A stretch of 64,000 nt of DNA from Platycnemis pennipes (taxonomy: Eukaryota > Arthropoda > Insecta > Odonata > Platycnemididae), in contig OW121856.1 in the NCBI GenBank assembly GCA_933228895.1, positions 14,587,805 to 14,651,804 on the forward strand, in the 5' to 3' direction. Of the stretch, positions 9,780 to 23,066 are shown piece by piece. The position numbers and the translations under genes are program-made. The notes under the pieces are model-generated. The model had not been told where the DNA came from. It made no database searches and worked only from the letters and a program-made list of their open reading frames with translations. Each line of letters begins with the position of its first letter. Position 1 is the stretch's first letter.

Positions 9780-11050
9780 CCGGTTTATTCAAAGAACTCC
9801 GTTCTATTTACCAATTTGCCAAATAGCTGATACTAGCAATGGACAATAACACACCACCTACTCGATTCCTCAAAATATCATATACTAAATGAATGCTTCA
9901 GAATATTCGGGGAACAGAGCAGACCTTATTGGACGATCAAAAAAAATGTCGATAGCTTTGTGAGGCGAATCTTTGTTAAAAGTTTTCCCTACTTTCAAAA
10001 ATTCAATCTAGCCAGAGATTTTTTTCAAACACGTTCAAATCGTATCATCTCAGAAATGCATTCTGAGTTTTGACAAACTGGGATAATTTCTCGTCTACAT
10101 TTAGGTTTGATGTCACGCCTACGAAATAAATATTAGCAACATAATAGTTGTGAAAAGGTGCAGGACTACCGTTGCTCTCGATTGACTTACATTTAATTCC
10201 ACCTCAGAAAGCGAGGAAGTGACATTTCCGCAGACGTAAAGCAACGGTTGGAACGTTCAAGGCGGCTGCCGTCGCCGCAGACAATTATTATTCCCATTTT
10301 TAAGGCCTTTTTCTTGAAAAAAATCATTCTCTACGCTCGGAATACCTGCGCCATTGATGACTGGATCACATTAAAGGCGGCATTAGTTGGAGCAAATCAA
10401 GTTCCAAGGAAGAACACCGTATTTGCTGCAATATTTTATCACCCGAAACGGTTGTACTGTCAAATAAAGTAAACCAGTGTATAGAACATGACCAGTATTG
10501 TCTTCCAGTTCCACTACCTGTTGTGCAACGACAAACAAGATGACTTGATGCATAGATTTAATTGCACAAGGTTAATTTCTATCCTACAAAGATAAAAATG
10601 ACATTTCCTCTTGTCCCAGCGACCCCGCTATCAAGCGGAAACTGTCATTATATTCTTTAGGTTCTAATGAAGTTTTTCCTTACGTAAAATCTAGAATTTC
10701 TAGTTGTCAGTTACCTCTTCTTTTATCAGAATGCCATATTAACCTGGGATAGTCCTATGGTTATTTTAAAATTTTTTATCACGGTGTTTCAAACCGTTGG
10801 GATTACTTCAAATAGGTAACCAAGAATCAAGTGGTATAAACTGGAGCTCTAATGGTAGAGAAAAGAGCGGCTGAAAAGAAGGGGATAGCAATAGCGAGAA
10901 TAGGACCGTGGAATACTATGGCAAGTTAAGGCTTGAATGTTGGAAACTACAAAATAACGGGTGCGTAAGGTAGGTTTCAATGAGATAGGTTTGGTGGAGG
11001 CTAGATAATGATGAATATTAAACTAGGAAAAGAGTGGTGGAAAAAGAGCA
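9780..11050. other. No gene recognised; one short dispersed repeat
   Basis: Mostly anonymous sequence. 10783-10834 (GGTGTTTCAAACCG to AATAGGTAACCAAG) matches the minus strand of 39408-39462 at roughly 80 percent by eye, so it is a piece of a dispersed repeat that at the other site sits just upstream of a SINE. Confidence 0.5.
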
Positions 11051-11054
11051 GCAG

Positions 11055-11950
11055 AATAATTGATTTCTAATGTAAAAATCGAGCGAGATATCAATAAAAT
11101 CAAAGAGAGGTCTTCTGAGGAGAATATCCACGGATTAAAAATTAGCATGCTGCGATTCGCTGATGACATAACACTCATAGCAGAGACAGAGAGGGATCTG
11201 AACAAGATTCTAATAATCATGGAAAGGACAATACTCAGATATCAGCTGAAAATCAGTAAGAACAAGACTAATATAATGGTGTGCAGCAAGAGAGAGGAGG
11301 CCAATACCAGCGTTTAACTAGGAAATCAAAAATAGGAAGAGGTGAAAGAGTTCTGTTACCTAGGAAGCCGAGTAACCAACGATGGACGATGCAGGAAAGA
11401 AATAGTCAGTAGAATAGCCCAGGCAAAGAGGGTATGCTATCAAAAGAAAAATCTACTTACAGCTTGAAATACAAGCATAGAATTAAGGAAACAGTTCATC
11501 AGAACATACATCTGGAGCATTTTTCTTTACGGCAGTGAATCATGGACGATGACAGCAGCGGAGAAGAAAAGGGTGGAAGCATTCGAAATGTGGTGCTACA
11601 GAAGAATGCTGAAGATAAAATTGATCGACCGAGTAAGTAACGAGGAAGCCTTAAGATTAGTTGGAGAAAAGGGATGTCTACTGAAAATATTAAAAAGAAG
11701 ACGGGACGACTTAATGGGTCACATCTTGAGACACGATGGCCTGATGAAGACAATCATCGAGGAAAAAGTGAACGGGAAGAATGGAAAAGGCAGGCTTGAT
11801 ACAAGATAGCAAGCAAGATGTAATATTTTAGAATTGTCGCGAGTGATGTGAAAGAGAGGAATTACGTAAATATGAAAAGGTTGGCCGATAGAAGAATCGA
11901 GTGGGGAGCTGCATCAATCCAATCCTAGGATTGTTGAACAATGATGATAT
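11055..11950 (+). mobile_element. RTE-like LINE, 3' part of reverse transcriptase, broken
   Basis: One frame runs from 11060 to 11809 interrupted by in-frame stops (first TAA at 11315-11317). It holds the polymerase C motif FADD (MLRFADDITLIAETERDLNK), then EEVKEFCYLGSRVTNDGRC, then the thumb and C-terminal region FIRTYIWSIFLYGSESW, KRVEAFEMWCYRRMLKI and GHILRHDGLMKTI. Near 11800 the frame is lost; the final segment (GGCCGATAGAAGAATCGAGT to CTAGGATTGTTGAACAATGA) is still visible. At intact copies the stop is only about 25 bp from the tail. The protein copies its RNA by target-primed reverse transcription; this copy is dead. Copies also at 7046, 22290, 32148, 33635, 41818, 42098, 54818 and 58026. 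Confidence 0.85.
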
Positions 11951-14165
11951 TGACTGTAAAAATTCTGCAAAAATTGGGATACTTGCAACAAATTTACTTA
12001 TTATTCAAGTTTATTTGTTATGTAGGTGACGTATACCTGCAGATCACAGAAATATTGCAGAGAAAATGTTTAACCATAATAGGTGACAGGAATGAGATAT
12101 TCATCGACGGTAGAGCTGGAAGCGAGGAATGACATAGGTATGACATTGGAAGGCGGTAGAACAGTTAAAAGCAAGCCCCTGAGTTTTAAAGGAGGATAGA
12201 TTAAGCCTCAAAGAATACGTGGCTTAATCACGTTTATGGACGTAGGTAGGCAGATGGAAAGATGTTGGTCGACTTAGGAGAGATAGAAATAGAATACATG
12301 ATGGTTAGATGTAGAAAGAGAGTGATCGATTGCATATCTTGCATATCTTTATTAATATTTCTTTGTGAATGTAACGTTGAATGTAAACTTGACGAAACCA
12401 ATGGATATTTATATAACTACGGTGTCAATAAAAATTATGACCTATTATTAGTGATAAAAAACTTTATATGCGTTTATTTTCCTTAATTTTCATTATTTTG
12501 CGGGACAACGCAACTTAAAATAGTTGGACACTCCTTGCGGTACGCCCGAACGGCAGGTTACATATTGGGACGCGTCTCGCCACGGTATTCATAAATGGTG
12601 AAGGTCATCTGGTCTTTCTTCAAGCGATATCGGCCAGATAATTGTCAATTCAATATCAGATCTTAAAAAAAATTGTATTTCAAATCAATCGCCGGGTAAT
12701 CAACGCCAATGAAGTGGACTGCAAGTCTGTCCCACCTGATGGATTCACAACCGCTGGCGGACCACGTTTACTAGTCGCCCGAAAACTACCCCCCATCCAC
12801 TCCCTCCGTAGGAATTCGACTCCACTGTCGGCCATCCCTTCGAGTCTCTGGATCACGTAGGCCAGCGTGGGTTTTGGACTACCGGTGAATGAACTAAGCG
12901 ACGAGCTGTTCCCTTACGTTTTTGCTTCGGGTGACTCAGACCTAGGGAGTGATATTCAGGCGTCAAATACACCTTCTCGGCATCTATTTGTCGATCGAAT
13001 ATTTTTGGGAAATTTATAACCACTTGTGCGTCGTCTCCCAATTGTTTTCCGAACTGATCCTGGCGAGCATAGGGCGAGTGTTATGAATAAGGCGTCTCTG
13101 TACACTTCGCCGCTTACACCCCGCGCACTGGAGCAGAAGCGAATAGATAGATAGCTAAACTAGCTAAATAGATAACTAAAAGTCCCCACTTCCATCTAGC
13201 CCCTATACCCCTTGGACGGTAACGAAAACAGCGAACCAAGCGATCACCGCGAGAGAAAGTACTTCCACCGTCGTTGGTATTAACGGTGGCGCATTTCCGA
13301 GCAGGAAATGCGTTTCGCGGGATCCAAAATCATGAGTAGACGGAAAAATAAAAGGAAATAAAATGAAAAAAGTGCAGTATCTCATTACTCACGCCTCTGC
13401 TTTCAAAATCTCAAAACATTCTATCACGACTCAGTCCAGAAATTCATGCCGAGTATACGAGCCAACAAATAGTAGAAAACAAAGTAATGCTCAATTTATC
13501 AAAGTAATCCTGCATTAATCATTCATAATCGTATTTTTTTCTTATCCCATTTTGTTCGCAACCCTATCTAAGTAAGTAGGGCATTCGGTAGGAAAATTTT
13601 ACTATGAACCACAAATATTACTCGGTGAATTGAAATCATAATTTCCATAGTATATGGCATTTATTTACTGTACTTACCATGGATAGCTTACTATCTTCCC
13701 ACAGCTATTGCATTTGTCTCTCGCTGTGAGAGCATTTTATTGCTTATTTTGTTATGCAAACCGTTATCTTCAAAGGATGCGGTTATTTCAATTACACAAC
13801 CCATTAAAAAATGTTCTCTCAGCACATCCGCGTACTGAAGAAGAAATAATTTAAGTTTACTCTAAATGTTTGACAACGAGTGGCCTGGATAAATTTAATA
13901 TGAATGTTTGTAATTTAGAATTGGAGGAAAATTTTTAATTTCCCTCTCGAGCAATTCCGTTCAAGCATTTGAAAGGAGCGCTGATCTCAATATCAATACG
14001 CTAATTATCTAAGGAGCATTATCGGAAACAAACCTTTTTCAAGAATTCTGTCTGCGATTTAAATTGAAAATTTTAATTTCCAAGATGCCGAAAAATTCTC
14101 ATTCGGCCCATACGACAAGAGAAAATTTTAATAAGGAGTCGCGCGACTCAATCTATACGTTGGCA
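11950..14165. other. No recognisable gene
   Basis: Anonymous sequence. About 12540-13140 is more GC-balanced with several short frames on both strands that I cannot assign, followed by a short degenerate GATA-type run at 13141-13182. No repeat match elsewhere in the window was seen. Confidence 0.45.
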
Positions 14166-14460
14166 CTCACCATCTTTTCTCCGGCGGGTTCAGAGTCCTC
14201 GTTTCTTTACTGATGAATGGAGCGACGGTGTCTTGATGTGTTGCCGTCTGGAAGCGAAGTGCCGACGACCGCTCATGAAGCAGTGAGGCTTCGGAACCTG
14301 TCCTTGTCTTTCGTTACGTGAAGCCGGCCGGCCTGCTTCGGGCAAGCACGCGTCCACCTGCAAGTGATTGCTCAGTTGGCCACCTGAGGACGCTACCTGA
14401 GGCAGAGAGAGCGCCAACCGGTGACGGCTGCCACCTGGCGGATAGTTGGTAAACTAACTC
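14166..14460. other. GC- and CpG-rich block of unknown nature
   Basis: A clear island of high GC and CpG in AT-rich surroundings, with AGCCGGCCGGCCTGC at about 14321. Such blocks can mark promoters or first exons, but I see no TATA box, initiator or coding frame that I can defend. The 75-codon minus frame has no recognisable domain. Confidence 0.35.
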
Positions 14461-15230
14461 TAATCCCTTGAGGGCGGCATTTTAGAAAACGTATTAAGGA
14501 GGATGGCTCGCGACTGCTTGAGTCAAGTTGTCTAAGGAATCTTATATTAATTGAAGTACGAGTATATGCCTGCTAAGTGATCCTTACTTCACAAAGAAAA
14601 TTATCTAAGCTATGGAAAGTCATAAGTATCGAAAGAAATACGACGGAAAGTCGAAGGATTTATTTTTTATGATAATTTTAATCTGTTCGACGATGGAGTC
14701 AATTCAGCATTTTCTTTACAGAAATAAATTCATGTACTCAATGAATCTACTAATATATAACACCAGAATATTACTATCAAATGTTAGGTTAGAATAGTTC
14801 TTGAAATATTCTTTAATATCTCATTAGTGATGACATTATTCATACGCCAACCATTTTGGCTACAGGGACCGCAGCGCCACTTGAAGTCAAATAACGCATT
14901 TCGTCTGCTATAAGCGCAGAAAATAGTTGATTTAGCGAATAATACGATGGATTAATGCCTTTTTTCGTGTCATTTTATTCCTTGAGATATTGCGCAAAAA
15001 ATATCAGTTTTTTGCAAGAATGACATGTCACTATGGTATTTTTAAACGTTATATTCCCATGTGATGGCCATTCTCGCTGTTAATCGTATGTAATTTCAAA
15101 TGCAATTTGTGTAAAAAAGGAGTATGGGTTGGTATGCTTATCTTTACTTTATTAGATAGAAGAACTTTAGTTCTATGAGTGCTGAAAATATAAAAAAATA
15201 ACATGACTTTCACTTTTCGGATCAACTTCC
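14461..15230. other. No recognisable feature
   Basis: AT-rich sequence without coding or repeat signal that I can see. Confidence 0.5.
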
Positions 15231-15234
15231 TTAA

Positions 15235-16181
15235 GGAGGTTCCAACGAATGATATAGTAGATGTCATTTTTGTGAAAACTTCAGGACAAACAATGTTTTG
15301 CCCCTTCTATCGATTGATAATAAAATAATGAGACCTTTCCATTATATATTTGAAGAAAAGAGACATTGAAAATCAGCTATTTTATACGTGGTTATACGGC
15401 AGAGCATGGTTCTCACAGTAAAATTTACAGATTAATAATGTAAAGAGAAATGTCGTTATGACGTAAAACTAATATAAGATGCGCAATTTTATGCAGAATT
15501 TAGCATGTAAAGGAGTGTTTACCTTACCACACTTGTTTAAATGACATTAATAAATTTTTACTCGAAAAAATGCAGAAAAGCCTTAGTAATAGAAAGTGGC
15601 GCTATAGTATGTTGTTATCATTTGCAACGGTACTATTGACGGAACGTGCTTACAAGCCTATTTACTCACTTAATTAAGGAATATACCTTACAAAGGTCCT
15701 TCTTATATTTTTTATGTAATTGAAATAATTCATTGGTTATTGACATGGGGTAATTAATACCAATTCTTCCAAATGGTAGCAGCGTCATTGTTGCCAAATA
15801 GTTTTCAAAAATATCAATATTAATACAATTCAAAACAAAGAGTTTTATTTGCAAGTTATTATCTTAAAACTAAGTAAAAAGATATTTAACCTATTTTATA
15901 ATACGTATTAGCGGAATTGAGTATGTATTCTCACTTCATAAATTAAACGTGGCAATAACACTTCAGTCATATTTCGAAATCAAAATGAGTTAAAAGAGCT
16001 TGTAAAAAATAGAATGCAGCTACAACGCGCTATATAATAGCATACTCATACAAATATTGTGCATGCGTTATCACCCTACAGATGATTTTCCATATAGGCG
16101 TTTTTCTGGATCGGTATGTATTCATTATATAACATAGATCTTTTACGGAATTTTGAATCGCGGAGTCACGGTGGAACCTCC
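15235..16181 (+). mobile_element. TTAA-flanked MITE, copy 2 of 4
   Basis: Begins GGAGGTTCCAACG and ends CGGTGGAACCTCC, with TTAA at 15231-15234 and 16182-16185. Collinear with copy 1 over its whole length. A different MITE begins at its right TTAA. Confidence 0.87.
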
Positions 16182-16185
16182 TTAA

Positions 16186-16412
16186 GGCCGTTGTACACGG
16201 TGAAATTTTTTGTAAAAACCAATGCATGAAACTGAACGAAATTGTATCCTCGTCTGAATGAAATTAGAACAGGTTCTATTCTCCGTTCAGTCATTCAGAT
16301 ATTTCCACAAGCGTTCACACAATTTGCCGCTTAACACGGTAGTTTTCCTCATGCAAGCGTTTGTACAAGAAATTGTAAAAAAAATGCACCGCGTTAAACG
16401 GCCTTTATAGCG
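16186..16412. mobile_element. MITE with GGCCGTTxTACACGG ends
   Basis: Left end GGCCGTTGTACACGGTGAAA, right end ACCGCGTTAAACGGCC, inverted with mismatches. Internally it shares AATTAGAACAGGTTCTATT with 5671-5893. It directly abuts the previous element. Confidence 0.65.
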
Positions 16413-17511
16413 AACGGAGAATACTTTATACGTGATGTACTCCACAAATATGGAACGGTTACGATGGAGCAGTAAGCTTTTTTAAGATATGGCAATAGTA
16501 AGAAGTGACGAAGTAATTCCGGAAATAGTTTTGCAATGAAAATTTTGCTCGTGCTACCCAAATAATTCGTGTTGGAAATTAGTCCATTATTCATTTACAT
16601 CTACTTCTTAAATTAATCAACAATCCGTCATAATAGAGTGTGGCAGGGACTTAAGTTTCAAAAGGCCTGTATCGGCTAGTAAACAATCACGCTGTTGGAG
16701 GCTGAACTATAGATTTCAATGATAACAAATAATTTAGCCAGGGAATGCGGTGAATTCACATAAAATAAGGCCTATTACCTGCCTAATTCCTCAAAATAAC
16801 GAAATGACGGACTGATATTGCACACATCTTATAAAATATTCGTAGTTAAACCGTAAAAGAGGTATAAGAAACAATGGCACTCATGCGTTTACGTTTAGAC
16901 GTTCATTCAAACATACCATAGAAACTTCATTGCATCTAAATTTAACACCTTCCATTTTCAAGACCATTTGGCATTTTAAAATACTCTACTGCATGATATA
17001 TTTATCTACTATCATTATATTAGATGCTATTGTGCGAAGGGTTTTTTCAGATAAATTTAATGTCTACGAAAAAATTATTATCTTCAATTTTTCCGTCGCA
17101 TATTTATTCTGTATTTCAACCAACTGCCAGACATTTCACCCTAAATCCAAATCAAACAATTTTTACACATTGGTACCTCTATTATGGCATCTTTTTGCGT
17201 GCCTAGATATTCTTCGCTGAACTCTATTTGAAATAAAATCTACTCCATCAAATTGCTGTGTGTTACTTAGTTTGTTTCTTAAGATGCTTCAAAAGCGAAG
17301 GTTATGTCATTATTGCACTTTATTTGCGGTTCTCGATCAAAGATAAAAGTTGATCGTATTACTTACTTTTTCTTATCATGTCTCGTCCTGGAGGCAAGAA
17401 TGTAATAAATTTTGTAGGTATAAGGATAATGTATAGTTTGGATAGAATGATGAGCTGTAGGAGCTTTGCGGAACTGATGAAAAACATTACATGAATGAGC
17501 GGTCGTGGGAA
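16413..17511. other. No gene recognised; possible decayed LINE tail
   Basis: TTTACATCTACTTC and GTGTGGCAGGGAC around 16595-16655 faintly resemble the minus-strand form of the LINE tail seen at 52236. The rest is anonymous AT-rich sequence with a 96-codon frame (16930-17220) lacking any recognised domain. Confidence 0.4.
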
Positions 17512-18034
17512 GAATGTTTACCATGTATTTTTATTGCCGACTCTAATAGAGTTTGTAAAATACAAAGACTCGCATTTTTCCGGTTTTTGATCCGTCAATT
17601 ATTTCTCGAGTTATAAGCGGCGAGAAACTGATGTTTTTAACCCTTTCGGAAAAGTGGGCGTGCCTGCGACCTCTTACGTCATCCACTTCGTCCAATCACA
17701 ACTGAGCCCGCGAAGCTACTTATCGCAATGGGGGGGACACAGCTGACTCTGCCAATGGGAGCGATTGCGACAGGATCTGTGCGATCCGATCTTCCGACAC
17801 CCCCATCCACTTCATTCCCTTCCCATAAAACCAGTCAAGGACGGGAGGTGGATGACGTAATAAGTCTCAAAGCAGCTTCTTCGGTGGACATCACCTTTTG
17901 TTTATTTTCATTTTCGATTTATCAGTGAATGGTTGTGGTTAGAAGATTAATTTTTTCATTAAAATTCATTTTTCGTTTCCATAAAACGATTCCGCGTACA
18001 AAATTGCATTTTGGTTCCGAGTGAACGCCCCCAT
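17512..18034 (-). mobile_element. Promoter-like MITE, copy A
   Basis: About 520 bp, same family as 26272-26809 (opposite orientation) and 51411-51870. Shared landmarks include ATTATTTCTCGAGTTATAAG, CCAATCACAACTGAGCCCGC, CAGCTGACTCTGCCAATGGG and TGATGACGTAAT-like sequence. The clean copy B has inverted ends AATGGGGGCGTTTAC and GTAAACGACCCCATT. Copy A has a decayed left end and right end GTGAACGCCCCCATT. Confidence 0.75.
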
Positions 18035-18474
18035 TAAATATCCTCTAAAATCCATTTTATTCAACAGTACACAGAAAATAGTACATGAAGAAAACCATAA
18101 AGGACACCGAGTATAGGATTTGGGTTTCCAGCACAGCCACAATGTGGACAACGACAACGTTGTGGCATCCTATTTTGGAAACAACTTGAGGATGGCCATG
18201 AATACCCATCTATTTAAAGGAGATGACATTTTGTTGACTTCGCTAGTTTTCATCGGCACCTCGTAAGATGGACATATAGGTTTTTTATTCCTGTAAAACT
18301 TCCACGTAAGATTTTAATTCTACTGCAGGGGCAATCTATATTCTGGAGAGAGATGTTTTCAGGTTGGAAAGCACATTGTTTGAGGAAATATCATTATGCC
18401 GCCTTGCTTTGTATGAGTACCTTTCTTTGTGTGGTTGTGTTCTACCGACAAATTCTGACATTGTATGGACGTCC

Positions 18475-18545
18475 CCCTGTATGGCAATCTCCCCCCTGCC
18501 ACACACCTTTATGGTGGCTTGCAGGGTATTATGTAGATGTAGACG
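18475..18545 (+). mobile_element. LINE 3' terminal block
   Basis: CCTGCCACACACCTTTATGG then CTTGCAGGGTATTATGTAGA TG-type tail, as at 4040 and 24480; no polymerase sequence upstream. Confidence 0.7.
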
Positions 18546-19743
18546 TCCTTTGGTCTTCGGACGCGTACATTATCGCAGGATATAGGACGGTTGTTGAATA
18601 TATGTTATCTGCTACTGTGATATCATCCATTCCAAATCAATTTACTATCTAAATAGGAACAGGCGGATGGAGGAATATATGTACGAAGATGTAATGATTC
18701 ACTCGAGAAAACAATATCATTATGCTGTCGACACTATCATTTGATAAAACCAAAACATTTCGTGATTTAATTCCAAAGGTCAATTGTCAAAAATTTCACT
18801 TTCTTAATAATTCCGCCGTTATTCCATACCAGCATATATTGTTACATTTTAAAGCGAATAGATTGATTACAAACATCAACAGTAAGTCATGTTGATTAAC
18901 TATTGTTAATTACCTCAGCTTGATCCCTCCATTGTAATAATGGCGCTCTGGATCAACATAACGCTGGATAAACAATCAACTACTACAAGTTATTACGGCG
19001 GTGAACGATGTTCGCGAATCGTTCGTCCCGGTGACCCAGAACTCTCCATATGAGCCGAAAATCTTTCCACCTTACAGAATTTTTTCCTGGTCGCCAGATA
19101 CATAATGAAATCAAAATATATTTATTTCATCAGACCTGGAAATGAAAATTGAAAGAAAAGGTTAACAAATTAAAAATATCATTTATTAAAAAAAAACATT
19201 TAACTTGGATCGGAATTAAAAAAACCCCGTCGACCGTTCTCGGAGAACTTTTCTTTCCCTGATTTGATTTGCGCATTAGCCTGGAGATCCGGATGCTGAG
19301 TGGAATTGCGGAGTTCAGAAATCCGAAGAAATCTCGAGGAGATCCTGTTAGTTAGCGGCAGGGTTGAATGCCCTTAAAATGGAGCACAGATGTTGATGAG
19401 CGACATTGTTAACTGGAAAGGAACTAATATTTCGCGGCTAGCAAAAGAATTTTGTTAAATAATTCAGTTGAGAGTTAATTCAGTCCTCGCGCAAGACTGA
19501 AGGGGAAATTAGTCCCTAAATATACAAAATTTTCCAGGAGTGTATATCTAGTTAGGAGTTCATCACATACTTGATGCGTAAGGTTACAGGCGAGAAATAT
19601 TATAAGCTGATGCTAAATTATGATTTCGAACATACATTGTGGAACTGGCTTACACACATGTTTAGGCACGGAATAAATCATATTATCTTTTTTCTCGACA
19701 TTTTTTATTATAATATATATATTTTTACTACATCAGGAATTTA
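18546..19743. other. No recognisable feature
   Basis: AT-rich anonymous sequence. Confidence 0.5.
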
Positions 19744-19928
19744 GGTCAATTAGAATTAAAATACCAAAATCTTTTCCCAACGTTTCGGATACTTATGTAT
19801 CCATCTCCAGGGTAGAAGATCACAACTCACATAGCGACTCAAGTCAATCCACTACTGAAACTGAAGATATAGATATATAAATATCCGAAAGGTTGGCAAA
19901 AGTGTTGGCATTTTAATTCCAACTGACC
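19744..19928. repeat. Inverted repeat with hairpin-GAAACG termini
   Basis: 19744-19815 is imperfectly inverted at 19857-19928. The left arm on the minus strand reads CCCTGGAGATGGATAC, loop ATAA, GTATCCGAAACGTTGGG: a perfect 6-bp stem directly before GAAAC. The right arm is a more decayed form. Resembles the fold-back at 9485 in design. Confidence 0.65.
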
Positions 19929-22229
19929 AAGCCCGTCTGCTCGTAGCTCGTCAAACTCGTAGCTAAAAAATATATATAATATGGAAACTAATCAGGAAAG
20001 GTTCGAGATTAGAATGCATTGCTAAAAATTTATAAACCAATGGGGAACATGCACTATTTTTTATAACTCTTTGAATGTGAAGTTTATTAGCTAAAATGTG
20101 CTTGGCGAAAATTTTTCGGAAGAATTAAGTTATGCAACAAAGGTATTACTCTTTGAAAATTGCGCCTTTTCGGCAGCTTAAAAACACGACGTCATCGCAT
20201 GACGTCATGGCACGGGATCACTATGGGCATTGTTTATCGGTTTAAGCGTGGAGTTAAGTCGTTAAATGAATATTTGGCGATAACGTATGTTTTTATCTCA
20301 TTTTTTAATGCTATAAACGATTGTATTTCGATTTTTTATTTACGTAGCGTGGATGGTAACGAGCAAATCGTTAATTAATTAAATTATGCCTATTTAGTGC
20401 CCAAGAATTTTTGCTACGTCTATGCAATCGCTGGTTTGTTTAAAAAGAGAGCCGCCATAAGGGAGTTAACCAATGGAAATTGTCGATATGTGCTTTTTTA
20501 AGTATTTTTTCAGTCATCGTTTCTTTCGAGAAACGGCTAAAATCCTCAAAACAATATATTCACTTCGTTTTCTTTTAAATAAAAATGTCCATCTCCGTAG
20601 TAATATGGAACCTATACCGTGCAGTGACGTCAGAAGGTGTTTCAGGTCACGTGACTTTCGTCAATGTCCAGGAACATTTTAATATCATTTAATAATCTTT
20701 GTGGTGGGCGTAGAAAAATTTGGCTTGTATATTTAAAGTGGTGAGAAAATTTTGCATCAAGTACATCATTAATCTTCGAGAAACAAATTTCATGCATATT
20801 CCCCATTATTAATGATAAGACTTAAACTTACGGAGGAGCCAAAAGTTATGCGTTCGAAATCGCAAGTAGATTTTTACATTTTTTGGGTGCTTTTATAATG
20901 TTGTATGCATAACATTATAAAAGCACCAAACAATATAAAATGATGCAAAGGAATGCGAGAAACAATTAAATATTAAATTCAACGCATTTGAAATTAAATA
21001 TTTAACGCATTCAAAATGATATATTAAATGCATTATTATATAATTAATAATGCGTTCCATTGAATTAATATGGACTAATAAATACTATGTTTAAGTGTCT
21101 AACATAGGATTTGACCTCATGATTTGAACGTATGGATGTGATGGTTAAATCCCTACAAAACACTCTTGAGGTAGCTAACAGGGTGTTATGTAAATTTGTA
21201 TGAAATCAATATGTGTACGATATGATTTGGGTACCACGCAGACTTACATTAATCTAATTTTTCAAGGTAATGAAGTAATTTATGGATTCCAATATCGATT
21301 GAGAATTTTAAATCAGTTTTCGCCATGTTAATTTATCAAATTAATGACAAAAATCATATGATTCATCATCAGTATTCAAAATAAATGAAATGAAATCATA
21401 AAATTCAATTTACCATTCACAGTGATGACAAATGAAATTAAAATGCGAGGCATAAATTATGCCTTTTCGAAAGTTTATTAATGATATCGTTCCCAGGCCT
21501 CAATTTTTCAGTAATGTTTGATAACCTTGGTGCCCACATAGAAATCTTCAACGGCCCATCGCAAATAGAAAATTTCCCACAACAAACACTTATCCCGCCG
21601 AACCTATACCCCTGCCAAAAACATCCCCTCATCATCTTCATAAATAAATTCCCCGGAATTGAGTCCAATGAATCCAACCTCAAAGATTTGTAGCGGGTAA
21701 AACAGGAATACGACAGTATCGATGAATTCAATTTAGCTGGATTTGGTGAAACCATTTCGCGTGGGTATCTTATGGTCTCTCGATCGCCAAGCATGGAGGC
21801 TGGCCAAAAAGACAGCACCGTGGAAGATTTTTCGGGTTGAAAGATAAAAGAAAGATGATATCGCGCAATGCAAAGGCCTCACTACGAGTATATATCGAAG
21901 ATTTTTAATCCTATGAATTTGATTCGGGAAATTAATAAGATCCGAATAAATTCAGCACGTTTTACAGACGAATATCTACCAGGAAGGTACAGAAATCCTA
22001 TCTATTTGAACATGGTTCGAAAAAGTTCAGCTCACGAGTCATGTTCTCTTTGGCTCGGGAGTAAATTTGAAAATGTAAATAAAACTATCGTAGTTTCATT
22101 TAAGTAGTATAAGTATTGGAATCTGTAAATAGATAAAAAATATTTGGTATTATCGGCCATAACATGTTGGAAATGATTCATCGTAATATAAATGAAAAAA
22201 CTCGATTTTTCCACATATTTATTTTACTC
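19929..22229. other. No gene recognised; unassigned open frames at 21.4-22.1 kb
   Basis: The stretch 21438-22107 has overlapping open frames on both strands (126 codons minus, 70 and 79 codons plus). None shows a domain or repeat that I recognise and neither strand shows a convincing splice pattern. About 20980-21060 is very AT-rich with short palindromes. Confidence 0.4.
20886..20927. repeat. Perfect 17-bp-stem hairpin
   Basis: GGTGCTTTTATAATGTT (20886-20902) is exactly inverted at 20911-20927 around an 8-base loop GTATGCAT. It lies in anonymous AT-rich DNA and may be the remnant of a tiny MITE. Confidence 0.8.
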
Positions 22230-22232
22230 CAC

Positions 22233-23066
22233 TACCTCTCCAGGTAACAGAACTCTTTCACCTCTTCCAGTTTTTGTTTTTCTATGTTGATAATTAGCAC
22301 TCGTAGCAGAGACAGAGACGAAGCTGAATAAGATGGTAATAACCATGGAAAATGGTCAGATATCAGCTGAAGATCAATAAGGAGAAGACCAAGATACTGG
22401 TGTGCAGCAAGAGAGAAGAGGCCAAAACTAACGTTAAACCAGGAAAACAAGAGGTGGAAGAGGTGAAAGAGTTCTGTTACCTTGGAAGCAGAGTAACCAA
22501 CGACGGACGAATCAAGAAGGAAATAGTCAGCAGAATAGCCCATGCGAATAGGGCATTCTATAAAAAGAAGAATCTACTTACAGCTGGAAATACAAGCATA
22601 GAAGTAAGGAAACAGTTCATCAGAGCGTACATCTGGAGCATGTTTCTTTACGGCAGTGAGGCATAGACAATGACAGCAGCGGAGAAGAAAAGGGTGGAAG
22701 CGTTCGAAATGTGGTTCTATACGAATGATGATGATTAAATGGATCGACCGAGTGACAAACGAAGAAGTCTTAAGTAGAGTGGGGGAAAAGAAAAGACTAC
22801 TGAATACCCTAAGGAGATGACGGGACAAGTTAATCGACCATATCTTGAGACACGATGGCCTGATGAAGACTATCGTCGAGGGAAAAGTGAACGGGAAGAA
22901 TTGAAAAGGCAGGCCTCGAGTGAAATATTTGGTGAAGGAATGAAGTGAAGGATTTAGTGAAGGATGTGAAAGAGAAGAAATACGTAAAAATGAACAGAAT
23001 AGCTGATAGAAGGACTCAGTGGAGAGCTGCGTCAGACTAATCTGAGGATTGAAATCCAATTATGAT
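22233..23066 (+). mobile_element. RTE-like LINE 3' part with a small inverted fragment at its left edge
   Basis: On the plus strand, 22295-23060 matches the family at 11055: region after FADD, then KEFCYLGSRVTNDGRIKKE, KQFIRAYIWSMFLYGSEA, a TAG stop, KRVEAFEMW, and the tail near 23040. Frameshifts occur near 22720 and 22820. At 22233-22280 the minus strand encodes KQKLEEVKEFCYLER, a piece of the same family in the opposite orientation, so two copies or a rearranged copy meet here. The sequence is inactive. Confidence 0.8.

Noticed and set aside
17512..18034. Solo LTR
   Set aside because: Three copies share short inverted ends (AATGGGG...) instead of TG...CA ends, and no internal retrovirus-like region or 4-6 bp duplication was seen.
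22574..23059. 161-codon minus frame
   Set aside because: Antisense shadow of the RTE-like LINE on the plus strand.
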